DNA of 64,000 bases from Saccopteryx bilineata. Lineage: Eukaryota; Chordata; Mammalia; Chiroptera; Emballonuridae. The position numbers were made by a program, and so were the translations under genes. This document shows positions 34,331 through 48,069 of this stretch, one piece after another. Below the pieces are notes generated by a model that was not told the origin of the DNA, did no database searches, and saw only the letters and a program-made list of their open reading frames with translations. How positions within the stretch are numbered: the first letter of the stretch is position 1; each line of letters begins with the position of its first letter. The DNA lies in the NCBI RefSeq assembly GCF_036850765.1, contig NC_089492.1, positions 162,810,296 through 162,874,295 on the forward strand, in the 5' to 3' direction.

Positions 34331-34744
34331 GTCTTTTACTGACATATTACACAGAACCCATAGCTTTCCAATCACTTTCATCCATTAAAAATTCAGTCCA
34401 ATGTAGTCTAAAACTACAATCTCATATATATTTTAAGTCTTATCTCATCCCTATCTTCTCGGTGCATACCACCTTTCCATTACAGACCCCTCAACCACAA
34501 AGCTAACTATTCCTCCATTTAACCAACTTCACATCTCATAATCAATGTTGAAATTTATTTTAAAGAAAACAATCAAGTAAATATAAAATACTATCTATAT
34601 AAATAAAGAAATGAAGTGGAAGAGAGGGAAAACAAGAAAGTTGATTAAAATTACTATTAATTCTGACTGTCAACTTTGCCTTAAAATATCTAGTACTAGA
34701 AACCCCAGAAAGAGAAGAGACAAAAGAAATAATAGCTAAGGATT
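34331..34744. other. Unassigned AT-rich sequence
   Basis: No supported feature. It is the junction between two old L1 remnants in opposite orientations. Confidence 0.35.
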
Positions 34745-35865
34745 GTTTCAAATTTATTAAAGACACTAAAGCAAGAGACAGAAAGCTTAGAGAACACCAA
34801 AATGGGATAAATAAAAAAAATTGTTACTCGGCATGTTATATTCAAATGGAAGAAAATCAAAGGGGAAAAATCTTAAAGGAACTTATATATAGAGGAATAA
34901 GAATAAGAAATACTGTCTGACCAGATAGTAGCACAGTGGATAGAGCATCGGGCTGAGACACAGCGGACCCAGTTTCAAAACCCCAAGGTCACCAGTTCCA
35001 GTGCGGGCTCATCTGGTTTGGGCAAGGCTCAATAGCTTGAGCCCAAGGTCGCTGGCTGGAGTAAGAGGTCACTCAGTCTGCTGTAGCCCCCTGGTCAAGG
35101 CACATATGAGAAAGCAATCAATGAACTACTAAGGTGCCACAACAAAGAATTGATGCTTCTCATCTCTCTCCCTTCCTTTCTGTCTGTCCTTATCTGTCCC
35201 TCTTTCTGTTTCTCTCTGTCTCTGTCACACACACAAAAAAAGAATAAGAATTATACTGGACATCACTTCAAAAAATATTTAAGCAAGAAGAGAGTGGAAT
35301 GAAATATGTAAAGTGTTGAAAAAGAAAATGCCAAACCAGAATTTGGTATCCAGTGAAATTATCCTTCTAAAGTGAAGGAGGAGTAAGGACTTTCTCAGAC
35401 AAATAAAAATTGAGAGACTTTTCACCAGCAGAGTTGCATTGCAGGATATGTTCAGAGACTTCAGAGGGAATCAACTATATGACATTCTGGAAAAAGCAAA
35501 ACTATGGAGGCAATAAATGATCAGTTTTGTTTTGTTTTTGCCAAGGGTTCAGATGAAGGAAGTAGGAATGGCTATTCAGAACATGGAGCATTTTTAGGGC
35601 AGTGAACCTATTCTGTGTGATACCATAATGATAGATAATGATATTATACATTTGTCAAAATAAGGTAAATTATGGACTTTAGTCAATAATAATGTATCAA
35701 AATTGGCTCATCAATTATAGCAAATATACCACACTAATGCAAAATGTAAATAATAGGGGACAAAAGAGGATATATGGGAGCTTTCTGTACTTTCTGCTCA
35801 ACTTTTCTGTAAACCTAACAATCCTCTTAAAAAAGTAAAATTTGTGAATATTAAAGAGAGTCTTA
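34745..35865 (+). mobile_element. Old L1M/L1ME fragment: ORF1 C-terminus and 3'UTR
   Basis: 34770-34900 and 35260-35480 read a degraded ORF1 C-terminus (sense of GMKYVKC, then WYPVKLSF). 35520-35860 resembles the 3'UTR of old L1ME subfamilies, with atacatttgtcaaaat, attatggactt and aaacctaacaatcctct. A SINE interrupts it at 34915. Confidence 0.65.
34915..35241 (+). mobile_element. Second-type tRNA-derived SINE, standard length
   Basis: The head gtctgaccagatagtagcac, the aaggcacatatgagaaagca block and the cacacaca tail are present. The target duplication gaataagaaatact (34901-34914) recurs as gaataagaattatact (35242-35257). At 327 bp, it lacks the expanded middle of the copy at 17369. Confidence 0.9.
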
Positions 35866-37206
35866 CAGCATGGTGAGAATAGGAGCAGAGCATTAATTAT
35901 ATGAATAATGTTTTTAATATCCCACTTCAGCTTCTGCCAGAAACCAATAAATTGTCAAGAAGAATATTTTTAAGATCCTAGTTATTTATTTTTCTTACTA
36001 TATCTCAGCTTCATCACCTGTGTGAAGTCAGGATGTGTTGGTAACTTTCTTGTGGGGAACTGGGTTTCCACACAGATGATGCAATAGGAAAACAGTACAC
36101 AAGCAAGGGAAATGGTTTGACTTTGTTATTGCAGAGAGAATTTCTGGTTGACCCTATAATATGCTGAAAATTAGACCTTTCTCCCCAGGATTGCACAGCT
36201 GTCCTCTGCCAATTTTTCTCTGTCAGAATGTTAGAGCCATTGTAGAACACCTTGAAGACTTTTTTTTTAACAACATTCATGTATGAATTCCTGCATTTGG
36301 AGTCTCTTGCTGTGCCGATGTGTTCCAAAAGAGTAAATGCAACACAAATGATTGAACTGAAGGGCTCGGCAAAACCAGTAATTGGTTTTACTGTTCTTTT
36401 TCCACATCTTTTCTCATCCCTCTTGGTATGTACACTGTGGTTGTCTTCAGAGCAATAGGGAGATGATAAAATGTTTGTGGGTGGTAGAGAGAAATCATAC
36501 TTATGTTTCAATAAATTATTCTGATAAAAAAAAAACAGCTGAAGAAGGCAAAACTGGGCATGAATTTACCTATTAGGAGGCAATTTATAGTCTTCTGGAT
36601 AAGAGCTGGCTCCTCCCATTTAAGCATATCTCACTTTTAACAGTTGATAACCCCTTCACTCAAAGGAAGAGAGTAAAATTTCAGATATTCTAAAGTTATA
36701 TGGGAAGACATTTTATGTAATCTCAGGGCCCCTCAAATTACTCAAAATTATCTTTAAGTACTAAAACATTTTTTGAAATTCAAGAAAATATAATGCAATC
36801 AAGCTTAATTTAATATGTCTTTCTCAGTTACTCACCCTTTGGCATTTGGGCTTTAGGGCCACATCTCAGACCCTGATTGCTGTAGCAAATTCAGAACCAT
36901 TGGAGATATTTGAAAGTTTCATTTCAGCCTTGGTAAAGTTACATGATTTCTTTATTGTCAAATGATCTTTAGATTTTGTTGGCAAATAGTTGACTAAAGG
37001 CTGCTGCATATTATACAAAATGTATGGGTTAATCAATGAGTGCAATAAGACTCATGTACTCAGTTATATTTTTAAACACCTTTTCAGCCCCTAGAACCAT
37101 GCTTGGCCTTGTGGGAAACATTAAAGTCATAAGAAATGTTACCTACTCTTGAAAGAATATATAGAAGAGATAAAACATATAAAAAATAAACATGAATCAG
37201 AAAGAA
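35866..37206. other. Unassigned non-coding sequence
   Basis: It holds a 165-codon minus-strand frame at 36014-36511 that is not a recognised repeat or protein. There is no signal, domain or splice context that makes it convincing. Confidence 0.4.
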
Positions 37207-37585
37207 CCCTGGCCAGTTGACTCAGTGGTAGAGCATCTGCCCGGCATGGGGATGTCTTGGTTTCAATTCCTGGTCAGGGCACAGAGAAGAAGCACCCATC
37301 TGCTTCTCCATCCTTCTCCCTCTCCTTTCTCTCTCTCTCTTCCCCTCCTGCAGCCAGGGCTCCATTGAAGCAAAGTTGGCCTGGGTACTGAGGATGAGTC
37401 CACGGCCTCCACCTCAGGCACTAAAATGGCTTTAGTTGCAATGAGTGCAATGCCCCAGATGAGCAGAGCATCACTCTCTAGTGGGCATGCCAGGTGGATC
37501 CTGGTTTGGTGCATGCAGGAGTCTGTCTCTCTGCCTCCTGGCTTCTCACCTCAAAAAAATACAAAAAAAATAAAAAATAAAAAGC
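37207..37585 (+). mobile_element. VES-type SINE, diverged
   Basis: The head accctggccagttgactcag, B-box-like ggtttcaattcc and the tail (tcaaaaaaatacaaaaaaaa) are recognisable with more substitutions than in other copies, so it is probably older. Confidence 0.88.
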
Positions 37586-37911
37586 ACAAAGAATATACTA
37601 GTTATTAAAAGTTACCTATGAAGCTTTGAATATTCAAAGGAAGAAGAGGCCCAAGAGAACCTGAAGAAGGAGATTGCATTTAAGTAAGTAGTAGAAGCAG
37701 AAGACATTCCAGTAGGGGATGCACCATGAACAAAGGCAACCCAGAATTCTTGTATTCACAGATTTGTGAGCTGTTCAATATGGTGGAGCCCAGGGTATCA
37801 AAAAATATAAGAGATTAGAGAGGAGTGTGGAGTCAGAATTTGGACAGTCATGAGTACAAGGCTAAGGATCCCAAGACCATACTTTATTCTCATGACAAAG
37901 CTAATGAAGGG
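37586..37911. other. Unassigned non-coding sequence
   Basis: Wording such as gaagacattccagtaggg recalls an ancient mammalian interspersed repeat, but the family is not assigned. Confidence 0.35.
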
Positions 37912-38092
37912 TTGCTTGACCCATATGGTGGTGCAGTGGAAAAAGCGTCAACTTAGAATGCTGAGGTCGCTGGTTCAAAACCCTGGGCTTGCCTGGTCAA
38001 GGCACATATGTGAGTTGATGTTTCCTGCTCCTCCTCCCTTTTCTCTCTCTCTCTCTCTCTCTCTCTTAAATAAAAATAAAATCTTTAAAAAA
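37912..38092 (+). mobile_element. Short tRNA-derived SINE
   Basis: A head (cttgacccatatggtggtgc) and a B-box-like ggttcaaaaccc are followed directly by ctggtcaaggcacatatg, a (tc)n run and an A-rich tail. It is about 180 bp and lacks the central module of the longer SINE family. It may be the ancestral short form. Confidence 0.78.
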
Positions 38093-40379
38093 ACTAATTA
38101 AGGCTTTAAAATGATAAATGATACATGGAAGCAATGTTATATATAGAAAGCAATAATATGTGGAATTGTAGAAATTTAAGACAGTGTTAAGTCTCAAAAA
38201 TGCCATGGTTCAACCTCACTTCCTGAATTAGTTAAGAATTAAGTGGGAATCCTCTCCATTAAATGCAAATATGATACTGAAGTTGAGGGGGTACTGAGAC
38301 AAAAAAAAGGTATGGTTTCTGCCTTCCAAAAACTTAAGTTAATGGATGTTAGATTATGAATAAGTAACTATAATCTAAGGGCATAATTAAATGAACACTA
38401 TAGTAAATGGTTAAGTGAAATTCTTGGCAATTCAAAGGGAGAAAGCTCTAAATTCTGGCTTCAAAGAATGGAAAAAAACTAAACAAAGGAGTGGTATTTG
38501 AGCTGGCTGTTGGAGAATAAGCAAAAGTTTGATGGACAGAAAAGGAAATTCCAGGGCAAGCAATCAGCATAGGAAATGGCACCAGAGTGTAATGTGTTTA
38601 GAAAATAACAGTCTAATGTAACTGAATTTAAGGGTATACTGAGGGATTTCATAAGAAATTAGACCAGAAAAAATGAACAAAAGATAAAGTGACATTACAA
38701 AGCATACTACTATCATATTACAAAGCTGAATAACCATGTCATTCATGGCAAATCATATTATGATTATAAATTAATAGTCAAAATTAATACTGGTCTGATT
38801 TAACAAAATCTTACATTGGAAAATTTATAAATAATTTAACAGTTAGTTTAGTCAAATTAAAGAACTTGGGCATCATAATCCATGCCAATTTTAGCCACAT
38901 TTGTATAAAATCTTGTTTTAAGATGGATCACTGGAGTGAATTTAGTATACTAAGAGACACCTGTAATTTTACATTTCTAGTAAAATGGCATCATGTCATA
39001 ATTCTCTATTTGTCTGTGTCCCCCATTTGACTGGGAATCCCTTGAAGGCAAGGACCTTGTTTAAGTCATCATGTATTTCTAGTACATGGTAAGTGTGCCT
39101 TAAGTATTTATGAAGGGAATGAATGAATACGTGAACACATTGCAACCTATGTGCCTTACTACAATCAATGATTTCATAGATTAAATAATAAAACATTGTC
39201 CCTTCTTAGTCAGAATTCAAACACTTATGTTTTTTAATTAGTGATAATTCTTCATACTTTATTTTTAGAAAAAAGAGACAAATTTTCAGGATAATTTCTA
39301 TATCTTTTATGTCAATAGCTATAGTATATGAAGTTAAACATAATGAGCCAAAGCACCAAAAGAATAGTAACAATACTGATTATTTAGTGTTTTCAATATA
39401 TAAATATTGCTTCGCATGCATCAGCTTGAACTATACCCCTGAGACATAAAAGTTTCTGAAATTTACATTTACAAATGAAAAGAGTTGAAATTCAAATGAG
39501 GCCATAAATTGCGCAAGATGACATGATTATTAACTACAGAGCTATTATCTTACTACACTTAGTGGAGTAAAAAAATATAGTAATATTCCAAAAATATTTA
39601 GCATATCAGTTTATAGACTTACCAGAAAAAAGTCTTGCTAACTAGAAACCGTATTTCTCAAACAATAAAATAGTACACTTTTTTTTCTGCCCTATATAAG
39701 AACCTCTTTCTGTTTGAGGAATTTTCTACCACATAAGTTATGGTGCAGTCAGAACTGCCTCCTTTTATGGAAGCTGAAAAAACAAATGCTTTACCATGGG
39801 TATAGGCACTCGAACTGTATTTGGTGACCACATGCCTGTCTCCCAGACTTTGGATCAGATGACTGGTGCCACAGAGAGACAGGCAGTTATTTGGAATGGC
39901 TTTGGCTGATTGACCTGCCTCATCCTCACCTACTTTTCAAATCTGAATCTCTAGCTTTTCAGGAATTCCAATAGGTTTTCAATAAGTTATTTTTCTACTG
40001 ATTCAGCTGCATTATGTTTATTTACTTGCAATGGTGAACCCTACATGACACATGCAATGGTGTGTCTCATTAATTACTAGGTGGTACAGGCCCAGTTTTG
40101 TCTGTTGGGTAGGGTTGGGCTTTTCTACACCAAATTGAGTTTAGTCAGTTTAGAAAAAGACACTTACTTGCATTCTGGAATGAAAAGGTTTAGGAACCAA
40201 TGTAGTACAGTAATCTATTCATTTATTGTTTTTATATTCATGATATTCTGTGTATACCTTTACATTCCACAGTAAATACTTGCCAGTGCTCTATGCTCTG
40301 ACGTGAAAATTATGTTCTTTACTGTTCCTCACATTTTTGTCACTAGTTACTCTTCAGGGCTGTATCAGTGTGCAGGATG
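38093..40379. other. Unassigned non-coding sequence
   Basis: There is no gene. 38290-38580 has the pattern of an unassigned ancient repeat; 39720-39960 may be another old repeat. Neither can be named safely. Confidence 0.35.
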
Positions 40380-40560
40380 TCCACATCACCTATTGGTTCA
40401 CAAGCAGGGGTGCCCCTCAGAATCTTCTGTGGAACTTTTTTAAAATTGTAGAGTTCCAGGTCCTACCCCCGATCTGTTAAATTAGGATGGCCAGATGTGG
40501 GGCCAGCACAGGAAGACACAGTCCTCTGATGACTCCATTGCACATCTATTGTTAAGGTTC
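40380..40560. mobile_element. Probable MER5-type hAT remnant
   Basis: tgcccctcagaatcttctgt, aaaattgtagagttccaggtc and ctacccccgatctgttaaat follow the layout of old MER5-like non-autonomous elements. No ends or target duplication are visible. Confidence 0.45.
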
Positions 40561-42217
40561 ACTGTCTTGTTCACTAATTCTACTTGAATTTTTAATGTTC
40601 TTCAGTTAGAAGAATCCCACTATGGTGGTCTCTTAATACAAATAATTTAATCCAAGGAAAAGTTACTGAATTAAATGTTACCTATCAACACCACCATTTT
40701 CTTCCTGATTTCTTTAGGAAACTTTCTCAAATATTAATGCATTGAATCATGTAGTCTTCCTAATATTAATAGAGTCCTTATGACTTTATACCAAGGTTTT
40801 CCATCTATAGAGTATTTTAAAAATATTTTTTTCTGCAGAACTTTTGAGTAATCACGGCATTTAGAGGAATTAGAATTGTTATTTTTTTTAAGACAAAGTG
40901 ATTAAAGTCCTATTATATTATCATCACTGAAGAGTGAAAATGAAAGCAGGAGGATGATGTAATCAGCACTGTGTGAGGTCAGGAAATTAATCATAACTTC
41001 ACAGTTCAAGCATCATCAAGGAAACAGATTGTCCAAGACTTCAACACCTTCTATTTTCTAAATAAAAAAATCTGGTGAGTTCTCAGTATTTTCTCAGACA
41101 CGCATTTGAGGAATCTTCACATTCTTGTTTTTATACTTCATCTTATGATTCTGGTCAGTTGTAGTGGATTCAGTCACGCAAGACTAGGTAGCATTATTTG
41201 TCCTGTGAGTAAACTTCATAAATTCAAGTCGGATAGAAGTCACTACATTTCACATTAGAAGGTGAACTCTCTCCTTACATTTTTTTTTTCAGGTTTTATA
41301 CTCTCGTAAGCTGTATTAAATCTCTCAGGGAAAAAAGAAAAGTTTCCTTACAAAAGTTGGAGTTGACAACCTGGTGGTTGTTTTTATGGCTTCCTCCTGA
41401 GTGTGAAGTACTCAAATCCCATGTGCCAAATGCAGTAAAAAAATAATGTGATAAAGATCATCTTTCTGGTCCTAGTTGTACTGTGGTGTATTATACAATA
41501 TAATAAGATTTCTTTTGAATGGCATATATTTTTGGTGGGATAAAAAACCCTCACTTTATTTTGTAAGGTTGAGTATATGCAAGCAGAGGAAAGACAGGGA
41601 GAGCTTCTGAACATATATTTCTGAGGATAAGAATATTTTATTTATACTCAATAGTATTCTGCTGAAACCTAAGTTAGGATAGCAGCTAAAATTGAGAGAC
41701 CCACATTCAAAAAGGCATCAGTGAATGAGGAGAAAGAGGACAGAATATAGGAAACAATATCTGAGAAAAACTCAAAAATAAAAAGAGGTCAAATAGGATA
41801 AAATAACCCAGGGGAATATGGCATCCAAGAGAGTTTTACATACCAAGGAATGAAAAGATGAGTATCAAAATAACTTTTAGAGGGAAGAGTGAAAGAGTCT
41901 TCAGCTTGTTTACAGGCTGAGTGGAAGAAACTGGTAAGAAGAAAGGCATTGAAGATGGAAGAACAAAAAGAGGCAAGGACCAGGGCTGGGAATGGACAAG
42001 GATCACAGGAGAGCACGTGAGATGGCCACTACTTCTCCAACGCATCTCATCTCCTGCTCTGTAAAGAATGTAGAGGACCTTTAGATACATATTTTTACCT
42101 ATATCTCTCCTTTTCTCTTTCCCTTCCATCTGTGTGGAAGATGTGCCTTTTCTCATGAACAAGGTCAATCTCTGTGTATGAGTAAATAAAAGTGTGATTA
42201 ATGTTTGCCACATATTT
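40561..42217. other. Unassigned non-coding sequence
   Basis: I see no supported gene or repeat. The minus-strand open frames at 41384-41614 and 41836-42213 have no recognisable features. Confidence 0.4.
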
Positions 42218-42232
42218 AATTGTATAGCCTAG

Positions 42233-42873
42233 CCTGACCAGGCAGTGGTACAGTGGATAGATCAGGGGTCGGGAACCTATGGCTCGTGAGCCAGATGTGG
42301 CTCTTTTGATGGCTGTATCTGGCTCACAGACAAATGTTTAATAAAAAAAAATAAGGTTAAAAATATAAAACATTCTCAGGTATTACAATCCATTCATTTC
42401 CTACCACTCATGTTCATGGTTGCGGGTGGCTAGAGCCAATCTCAGCTTCCTCCGGGACAACACCAAATTTTTATTGGATAATGCATAACATACATGGGTC
42501 ATTGTATGGCTCTTATGGAATTACATTTTAAAATATGTGGCATTCATGGCTCTCTCAGCCAAAAAGCTTCCCAACCCCTGGGATAGAGCATCAGACTGGA
42601 ATGTGGAGGACCCAGGTTTGAGACCCTGAGGTCACCAGCTTGAGCGCAGGGTCATCTGGTTTGTACAAGGCTCATCAGCTTGAGCCCAAGGTTGCTAGCT
42701 CGAGCAAGGGGTCACTCAGTCTGCTATAGCTTCCCAGTTAAGGCACATATGAGAAATCAATCAATGAACAACTAAGGAGCCACAACAAAGAATTGATGTT
42801 TCTCATCTCTCTCCCTTCCTGTTTGTCTGTCCCTATCTGTCCCTCTCTCTGTCTCTGCCACACACACAAAAAA
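42233..42873 (+). mobile_element. Second-type tRNA SINE split by a non-autonomous hAT
   Basis: The SINE head is 42233-42262 and it resumes at 42581 with gatagagcatcagactgg. The target duplication is aattgtatagcctag (42218-42232) and aattatatagcttaa (42874-42888). The tail has cacacacac. Confidence 0.9.
42263..42580. mobile_element. Non-autonomous hAT element (copy 2)
   Basis: 318 bp with terminal inverted repeats caggggtcgggaacc and, complementing the right end, caggggttgggaagc. The 8-bp duplication is ggatagat (42255-42262) and ggatagag (42581-42588). It is the same family as 10024-10759. Its position inside the SINE shows that it moved after that SINE inserted. Confidence 0.9.
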
Positions 42874-42888
42874 AATTATATAGCTTAA

Positions 42889-44089
42889 AGAACATAAAAA
42901 CTATTAGTTGACGTACTATGTGTTTAAATCTATGTAATAAGCAGAGACTTTATTAATACACTAATATAACAATTAGTCACAACATTGTAGACAGAAAAGG
43001 GATCACTCTTTTATTCAGATGAAATTTGAACTCTCATTAATATAACTATGAAATCTTTTATTTAGGATATAATGACCAAATACTAAACCATTGATCTAGA
43101 TTAACAATATAATCCAACTTGGTTAATTATTCAAATTTGGCTTCAAGTTTAACTAGTTATTAAAATGATCTAAAACATTTTTTTACATTATATTATCTTA
43201 AGTAGTCCTAGTTTTATATAAGGAACATAAAAAATGATACAGCTAAACTTTAAGTCAGAGTCATAAAAAACAATGGGTAGAAAGAACTGCCTCATCTGTA
43301 ATTTTAAATATATACTGACACTTTCACCCAAACCCTGAATGCTTAGTAGTCAAAATTAGCCTATTCTACTTTTGACCAAAATTAAAAAAAAAAAAATTTA
43401 AGTACCATACTTAGCTTCTAGAAATAGAATTTTCCATTACCAATGCCAACATCATGAGAATGACTACAATATAGCTGCCATTTAACCCATATACCCCCCT
43501 TTATGTGTTCCTCAATGCCACTCCTATGCCTATGTGAAAGACACTGCTAGATTGTCATGGATACAAAAGTAGATAAAATGCTAAGCTCTGCTCTTGAGGA
43601 ACTTGCAGACTAACAGGAGTGAGGCATGTTCATAATTAGTTATGTGAATATAGTAATAAAACTGAGAAGCATGGTGTAAAGGAACTATAAATAAGTATTA
43701 AAGATTACAGTCTTTGATTAAAATTTTACGTCTGGAAATCCATCTAAAAAGAATAAAATAGAAAGGGAAAAATGCAATGCAATGCAATCATTGTGTTGTG
43801 GTTTAGATAGTTTAAAATAAAAAAGTTTTAAACAATTACCAAAAATAGTCATGTGAATAATACTCAAGATAGGAAAAATTATGCCATAGTAACAACCCTA
43901 AAATTTCAGTGGTTTAACACAACAAATGGTACAATCCAACGTAAGTTAAAGGGCTCTTTTTTGTCAGATGTTCTCCAAGCAGTGACTCAGAAATCCAGAC
44001 CTTTTTCTATTATAATTAACATCAGTGATGTTTGGAATAAATGGATGTCAAGGGAAGAGAAAAGAAGCAAATGAACCAAGCAGCATATT
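42889..44089. other. Unassigned non-coding sequence
   Basis: AT-rich. 43540-43690 has the wording of an unassigned ancient repeat. No gene is seen. Confidence 0.35.
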
Positions 44090-44286
44090 TTTTTTTAGAT
44101 TTTATTTATTGATTTTAGAGAAAGGAGAGAAGAGAGAGAAAGGGGGTGGAGGTGAGAAGTGGGAAGCATCAACTCATAGTAGTTGCTTCTCATATGTGCC
44201 TTGACCAAGAAAACCCAGGGTTTCAAACCAGTGACCTCAGCATTCCAGGTTGATGCTTTATCCACTGTACCACCACAGATCAGGCC
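44090..44286 (-). mobile_element. Short tRNA-derived SINE
   Basis: The complement has the tRNA-like head (gatctgtggtggtacagtgg), ggtttgaaaccc, and caaggcacatatgagaagca, ending in a T-run at the left. It is the same short form as 37912-38092. Confidence 0.78.
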
Positions 44287-44738
44287 AACTCAGGGTATTT
44301 TTAAGGATAGGGCATAGCATATGCTTCCATTACTTTGCTCACATTGCATAGGCTGTAATGTAGTCATATAGGCTGTCACTTTATTGTAAGGAGGCTATAA
44401 ATGTAATCTTATCATATACTAGAAAAACAAAATAATTCAGTAAACACAGAGATTTATCTCTATAATACAGAGTTAGTAAATTAGATAAATGAACATTATA
44501 TTCATGCTCTTATCAAAAGTTTATAAAAATACAAAAAAAAGTTTTTGTTATAATGTTTAAGAAAAATTTAGTATGCAAAGGGTTTATCATCAAAAATATA
44601 TATAAAGGACTGGCAGTAAATATAATAAAATATTAACAGTAATATGGGATAAAAATGACAATTTTAAAACTTTTCTATTTGAATGTTTATATTTTCTACG
44701 AAAATGTGTTATTTTATGATGAAAAAAATTAAATTATT
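44287..44738. other. Unassigned non-coding sequence
   Basis: AT-rich sequence with no supported feature. Confidence 0.4.
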
Positions 44739-45104
44739 TTTAAATTTTTTTTTTCTTCTTTTCCAAGTGAGAGAAGGGGAGATAGAGAGACAGACTTCCA
44801 CATGCTCCCTGACTGGGATCCACCTGGCAACCCCATCTGGGGCCAATGCTCTGCCCATAAGGAGCCATGCTCACAACCAAGCTATTTTTAGTGCCTGAGG
44901 CAGAGGCTCCATGGAGCCATCCTCAGAGCCTGGGGCCAATTTGCTTGAACAAATCAATTCATTGCTGCAAGAGGGGAAGAGAGAGAGAGAGAGAGGAGGG
45001 GGAGGGAAAGGGGTGGAGAAGCATATGGTCGCTCCTGTGTGCCCTGACTAGGAATTGAACCCAGGACATCCACATATCAGGCCGACACACTACCACTGAG
45101 CCAA
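44739..45104 (-). mobile_element. VES-type SINE, diverged
   Basis: A T-rich tail at the left, a VES body and a head reading gttggctcagtggtagtgtg on the complement. The head-most bases are lost. Candidate duplications are tttaaatttt and tttaaatttc at the two edges. Confidence 0.85.
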
Positions 45105-45917
45105 CTTTAAATTTCTTTAAGAATGTATTATAGCAGTTACCATACTGTAAGAAATGACTGGAAATCAGATACTCTGGGGAGGTGGCATAGAGGGAAAAGG
45201 AAATGAGATATATAGTATATTAGGAGTAAGTAGTTTTGGGAGATAAAAGTTACAATGGACAATTTAACCTAGCAATTGCTTAGGAACATCAAGAACCATT
45301 CATGAAAAGGAACTGAGAGGAAGGAAAGCCTGATTTGTACAAGAGCAGAGTGGCCCTGGTTTGAGGTTTTTGTGGATGGCGCTGAGGGTATATAACCCAC
45401 TATGTGAGGGAAGACAAGGGATCATTTGCCTCCCTGAATGTAGTGTTGAGTAGAAGAATGAAATGTTTCCTTCTGGAAAGATGTCTAAGTCATACCATAC
45501 CCAGAAGCCACAGCAAACATAACATGTGCACTTGGACATTTGATTTCAGGTTTATTACACTGTGAGTTATTTATTTCTTGTGTACTGATTACATAAAGCA
45601 TGTGTGATTAAAATCCTCCACAGAGAACTATGGAGTCCTATGTCTAAAGTCAACCTAAATCTTCAGTGATACTGCATGCTGACTTTGGGCACATGAATGT
45701 AGAAGACACATTCACTGAATTTTAAACAAAGTAGATCACTGTGAATTTTTTCACCCAACTACTCATGTAGTTTATACCTCAGGAATTAAGCAACCTACTT
45801 TTTGTAATACCTGTTGGGAAGTAGAATGGAGACTTTTACTCTTAGCTCCTCTGCTAAACTTCAACGAGGTCCAGATTGTATCATCTTGTTGTCTTTCTCA
45901 GGTTCTGACACAATGTT
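45105..45917. other. Unassigned non-coding sequence
   Basis: I see no supported gene or repeat. Confidence 0.4.
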
Positions 45918-45931
45918 TAGTACTTAATTTC

Positions 45932-46373
45932 TTTATTTTTATTTATTTATTTTTTTGTGTGACAGAGGTGGAGAGAGGGACAGATAGGGACAGACAGACA
46001 AGAAGGGAGAGAGATGAGAAGCATCAATTCTTCGTTGTGGCTCCTAGTCTCCTTATTTATTCATTGATTGCTTTCTCATACATGCCTTGACTGGAGAGCT
46101 ATAGCAAAGCAAGTGACCCCTTGCTCAAGCCAGCGACCTTCAGCTCAAGCCAGCAACCTTGGGCTTCAAGCCAGTGATGTTAGACTCAAACCAGTGACCA
46201 TGGGGGTCATGTCTATAATCTCACGCTCAAGTTAGCGAGCCTGTGCTCAAGCTGGTGAGCCCATGCTCAAGCTGGATGAGCCTGTGTTTAAACCGGTGAC
46301 CTTGGGGTTTCAAACCTGGATCTTCTGAATCCCAATCCAATGCTCTATCCACTGCGCTACTGCCTGGTCAGAC
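45932..46373 (-). mobile_element. Second-type tRNA-derived SINE, expanded middle
   Basis: The complement reads the head gtctgaccaggcagtagcgc, an array of cagcttgagc-like units, the aaggcatgtatgagaaagca block and the tail. The duplication tagtacttaatttc (45918-45931) recurs as tagtacttagtttc (46374-46387). The array of 20- to 24-bp units makes it 442 bp, against 327 bp for the copy at 34915. Confidence 0.9.
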
Positions 46374-48069
46374 TAGTACTTAGTTTCTATAAAAAAAAAA
46401 ATTTCCACAATGGCTACAGAGTATGTGGAAGCTACAGGTACCTCCTCCTGGTGCCAAACTGTATTTATAGTTAAATTACAGAGCAGTCAACCTGAATAAC
46501 CAACGGAAGGCTAGGTGAACAAATGTATTATAACCAAAGATTTATAAAAGAAACCACATAGAGATTGGTAAGAAGGGCAAAGATACAGAAAAAACTGGCT
46601 CCCACACCAATGTGCTGCAACTGAGAAGCTGGAGAGATATCTTGGCTGTAAAACTCCTCCCCAGAAGCAAGGTGCCTCAACCCCATGCTGGGATTTCTTA
46701 CTCAGAGCACCAGAACCAAAAAAAGGAGCCCACATATCATCTGACAATAAAAATCAGTAGGGATTCAAACTGCATGGCAGAGAAGGGAGTCTGCTAGAGA
46801 TGTACATGCAATCTTCCCAGGGTTGAGTAAGAGCCTGGGTCATCCAACTACTGACAACATTACCCTGCTGATCTAGAGTCCTACAGAAAAATCAGCTGGC
46901 TGCACCCACCATGTACCTTGGGCACTCTTTTTCTGGTAAAGCTCTTAGCAGAGACTTGGATAGTAACTGAGTTGTGTAACTCTGGAACAAGGCCATTCTT
47001 CCTCACATCATATGCACAGCTGCCACACACCCCATTTAATGAATCACTTGGCCTGTCCTTCCACTCCCTGTAACCCTACCCTTCTGAGCTCAGTACCTCA
47101 GGGGGATTTGACTTCTGCACAGAGCTGGGACCTTTGGAGCATGTCTCCTTTAGAGGCTCTTCTCCAGGACTCAGGTGGGGCACTGGTTGTTTAACTACAG
47201 CTGCATGGAGCCCATTCTTATCATCCCTGTGAGCTCAGGCCATGCCATTCCCCCAACAGGAGATTTATTTGACACACCCTTCCAATAAACAGTGGCTCCA
47301 CCCTGCTGAACTAAATCCCACATGGGGGATCAGAGTGCAGTTCAGAACTAGTAACTTTAGAGCATGTTTCCCTGTGAGGCTCTTGTCCAGGACTCAGATA
47401 GGTGGGTACTGAGTTGTGTGGATACATTGCTGAAGGCCACTCCTGTCCCCCCTGCTAGTCCTTTTCCCTCAATGGGAGATTCATTTGCTCTGTCCTCCTA
47501 GATCCCAGTGGACCTGCCCTGTTAAGCTTGCTCCTGTGGAGGAGCTAGTTGGCTACACCCAACCTGAGCCTGCAGTGTGCACCTTCTAAGGGAGCTAAGG
47601 ATGGAGACTTGAGCAGAGACTGAGTACTATGGCTCTAAAATATGGGACATTTTCCAGCCCCTCTGATTATGACTGGCACCAAACACTGCTGAAAACAACT
47701 CCACACCAGGGAACAGCCCATACATTTTGGCTCATACACTGATCAAGGTCTATCCATATAGTCAGCCAGCCTGAGGGTTATCCCTACCCATGAAAGGGCC
47801 AACAGCATTAAAGACTCAACTACAACAGGAGGGTACAGGTAACCCACACAAGAGACATTCCTGAAACACCCAGCTAGGGTGATCTGGAAGATTGTGCCAA
47901 CAAAACCCACAAGACACCTACAACATAAAACCACCATATCATGTTTCAGAGTAATAGCAGATCTACCTAATATACAATGACAAACAGAAGAAGATGGACA
48001 AAATGGGGAGACAAAGAAATATACCCCAAATTAAAGAACAAAAGAAACTTCCCCTAGAAAGTGAATTAA

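Noticed and set aside
36014..36511. 165-codon minus-strand frame outside known repeats
   Set aside because: No domain, repeat similarity, compositional signal or splice context. Left as probable chance, though it is the longest unexplained frame.
43780..43795. Short atgcaatgcaatgc tandem
   Set aside because: Only three short units, with no wider structure.
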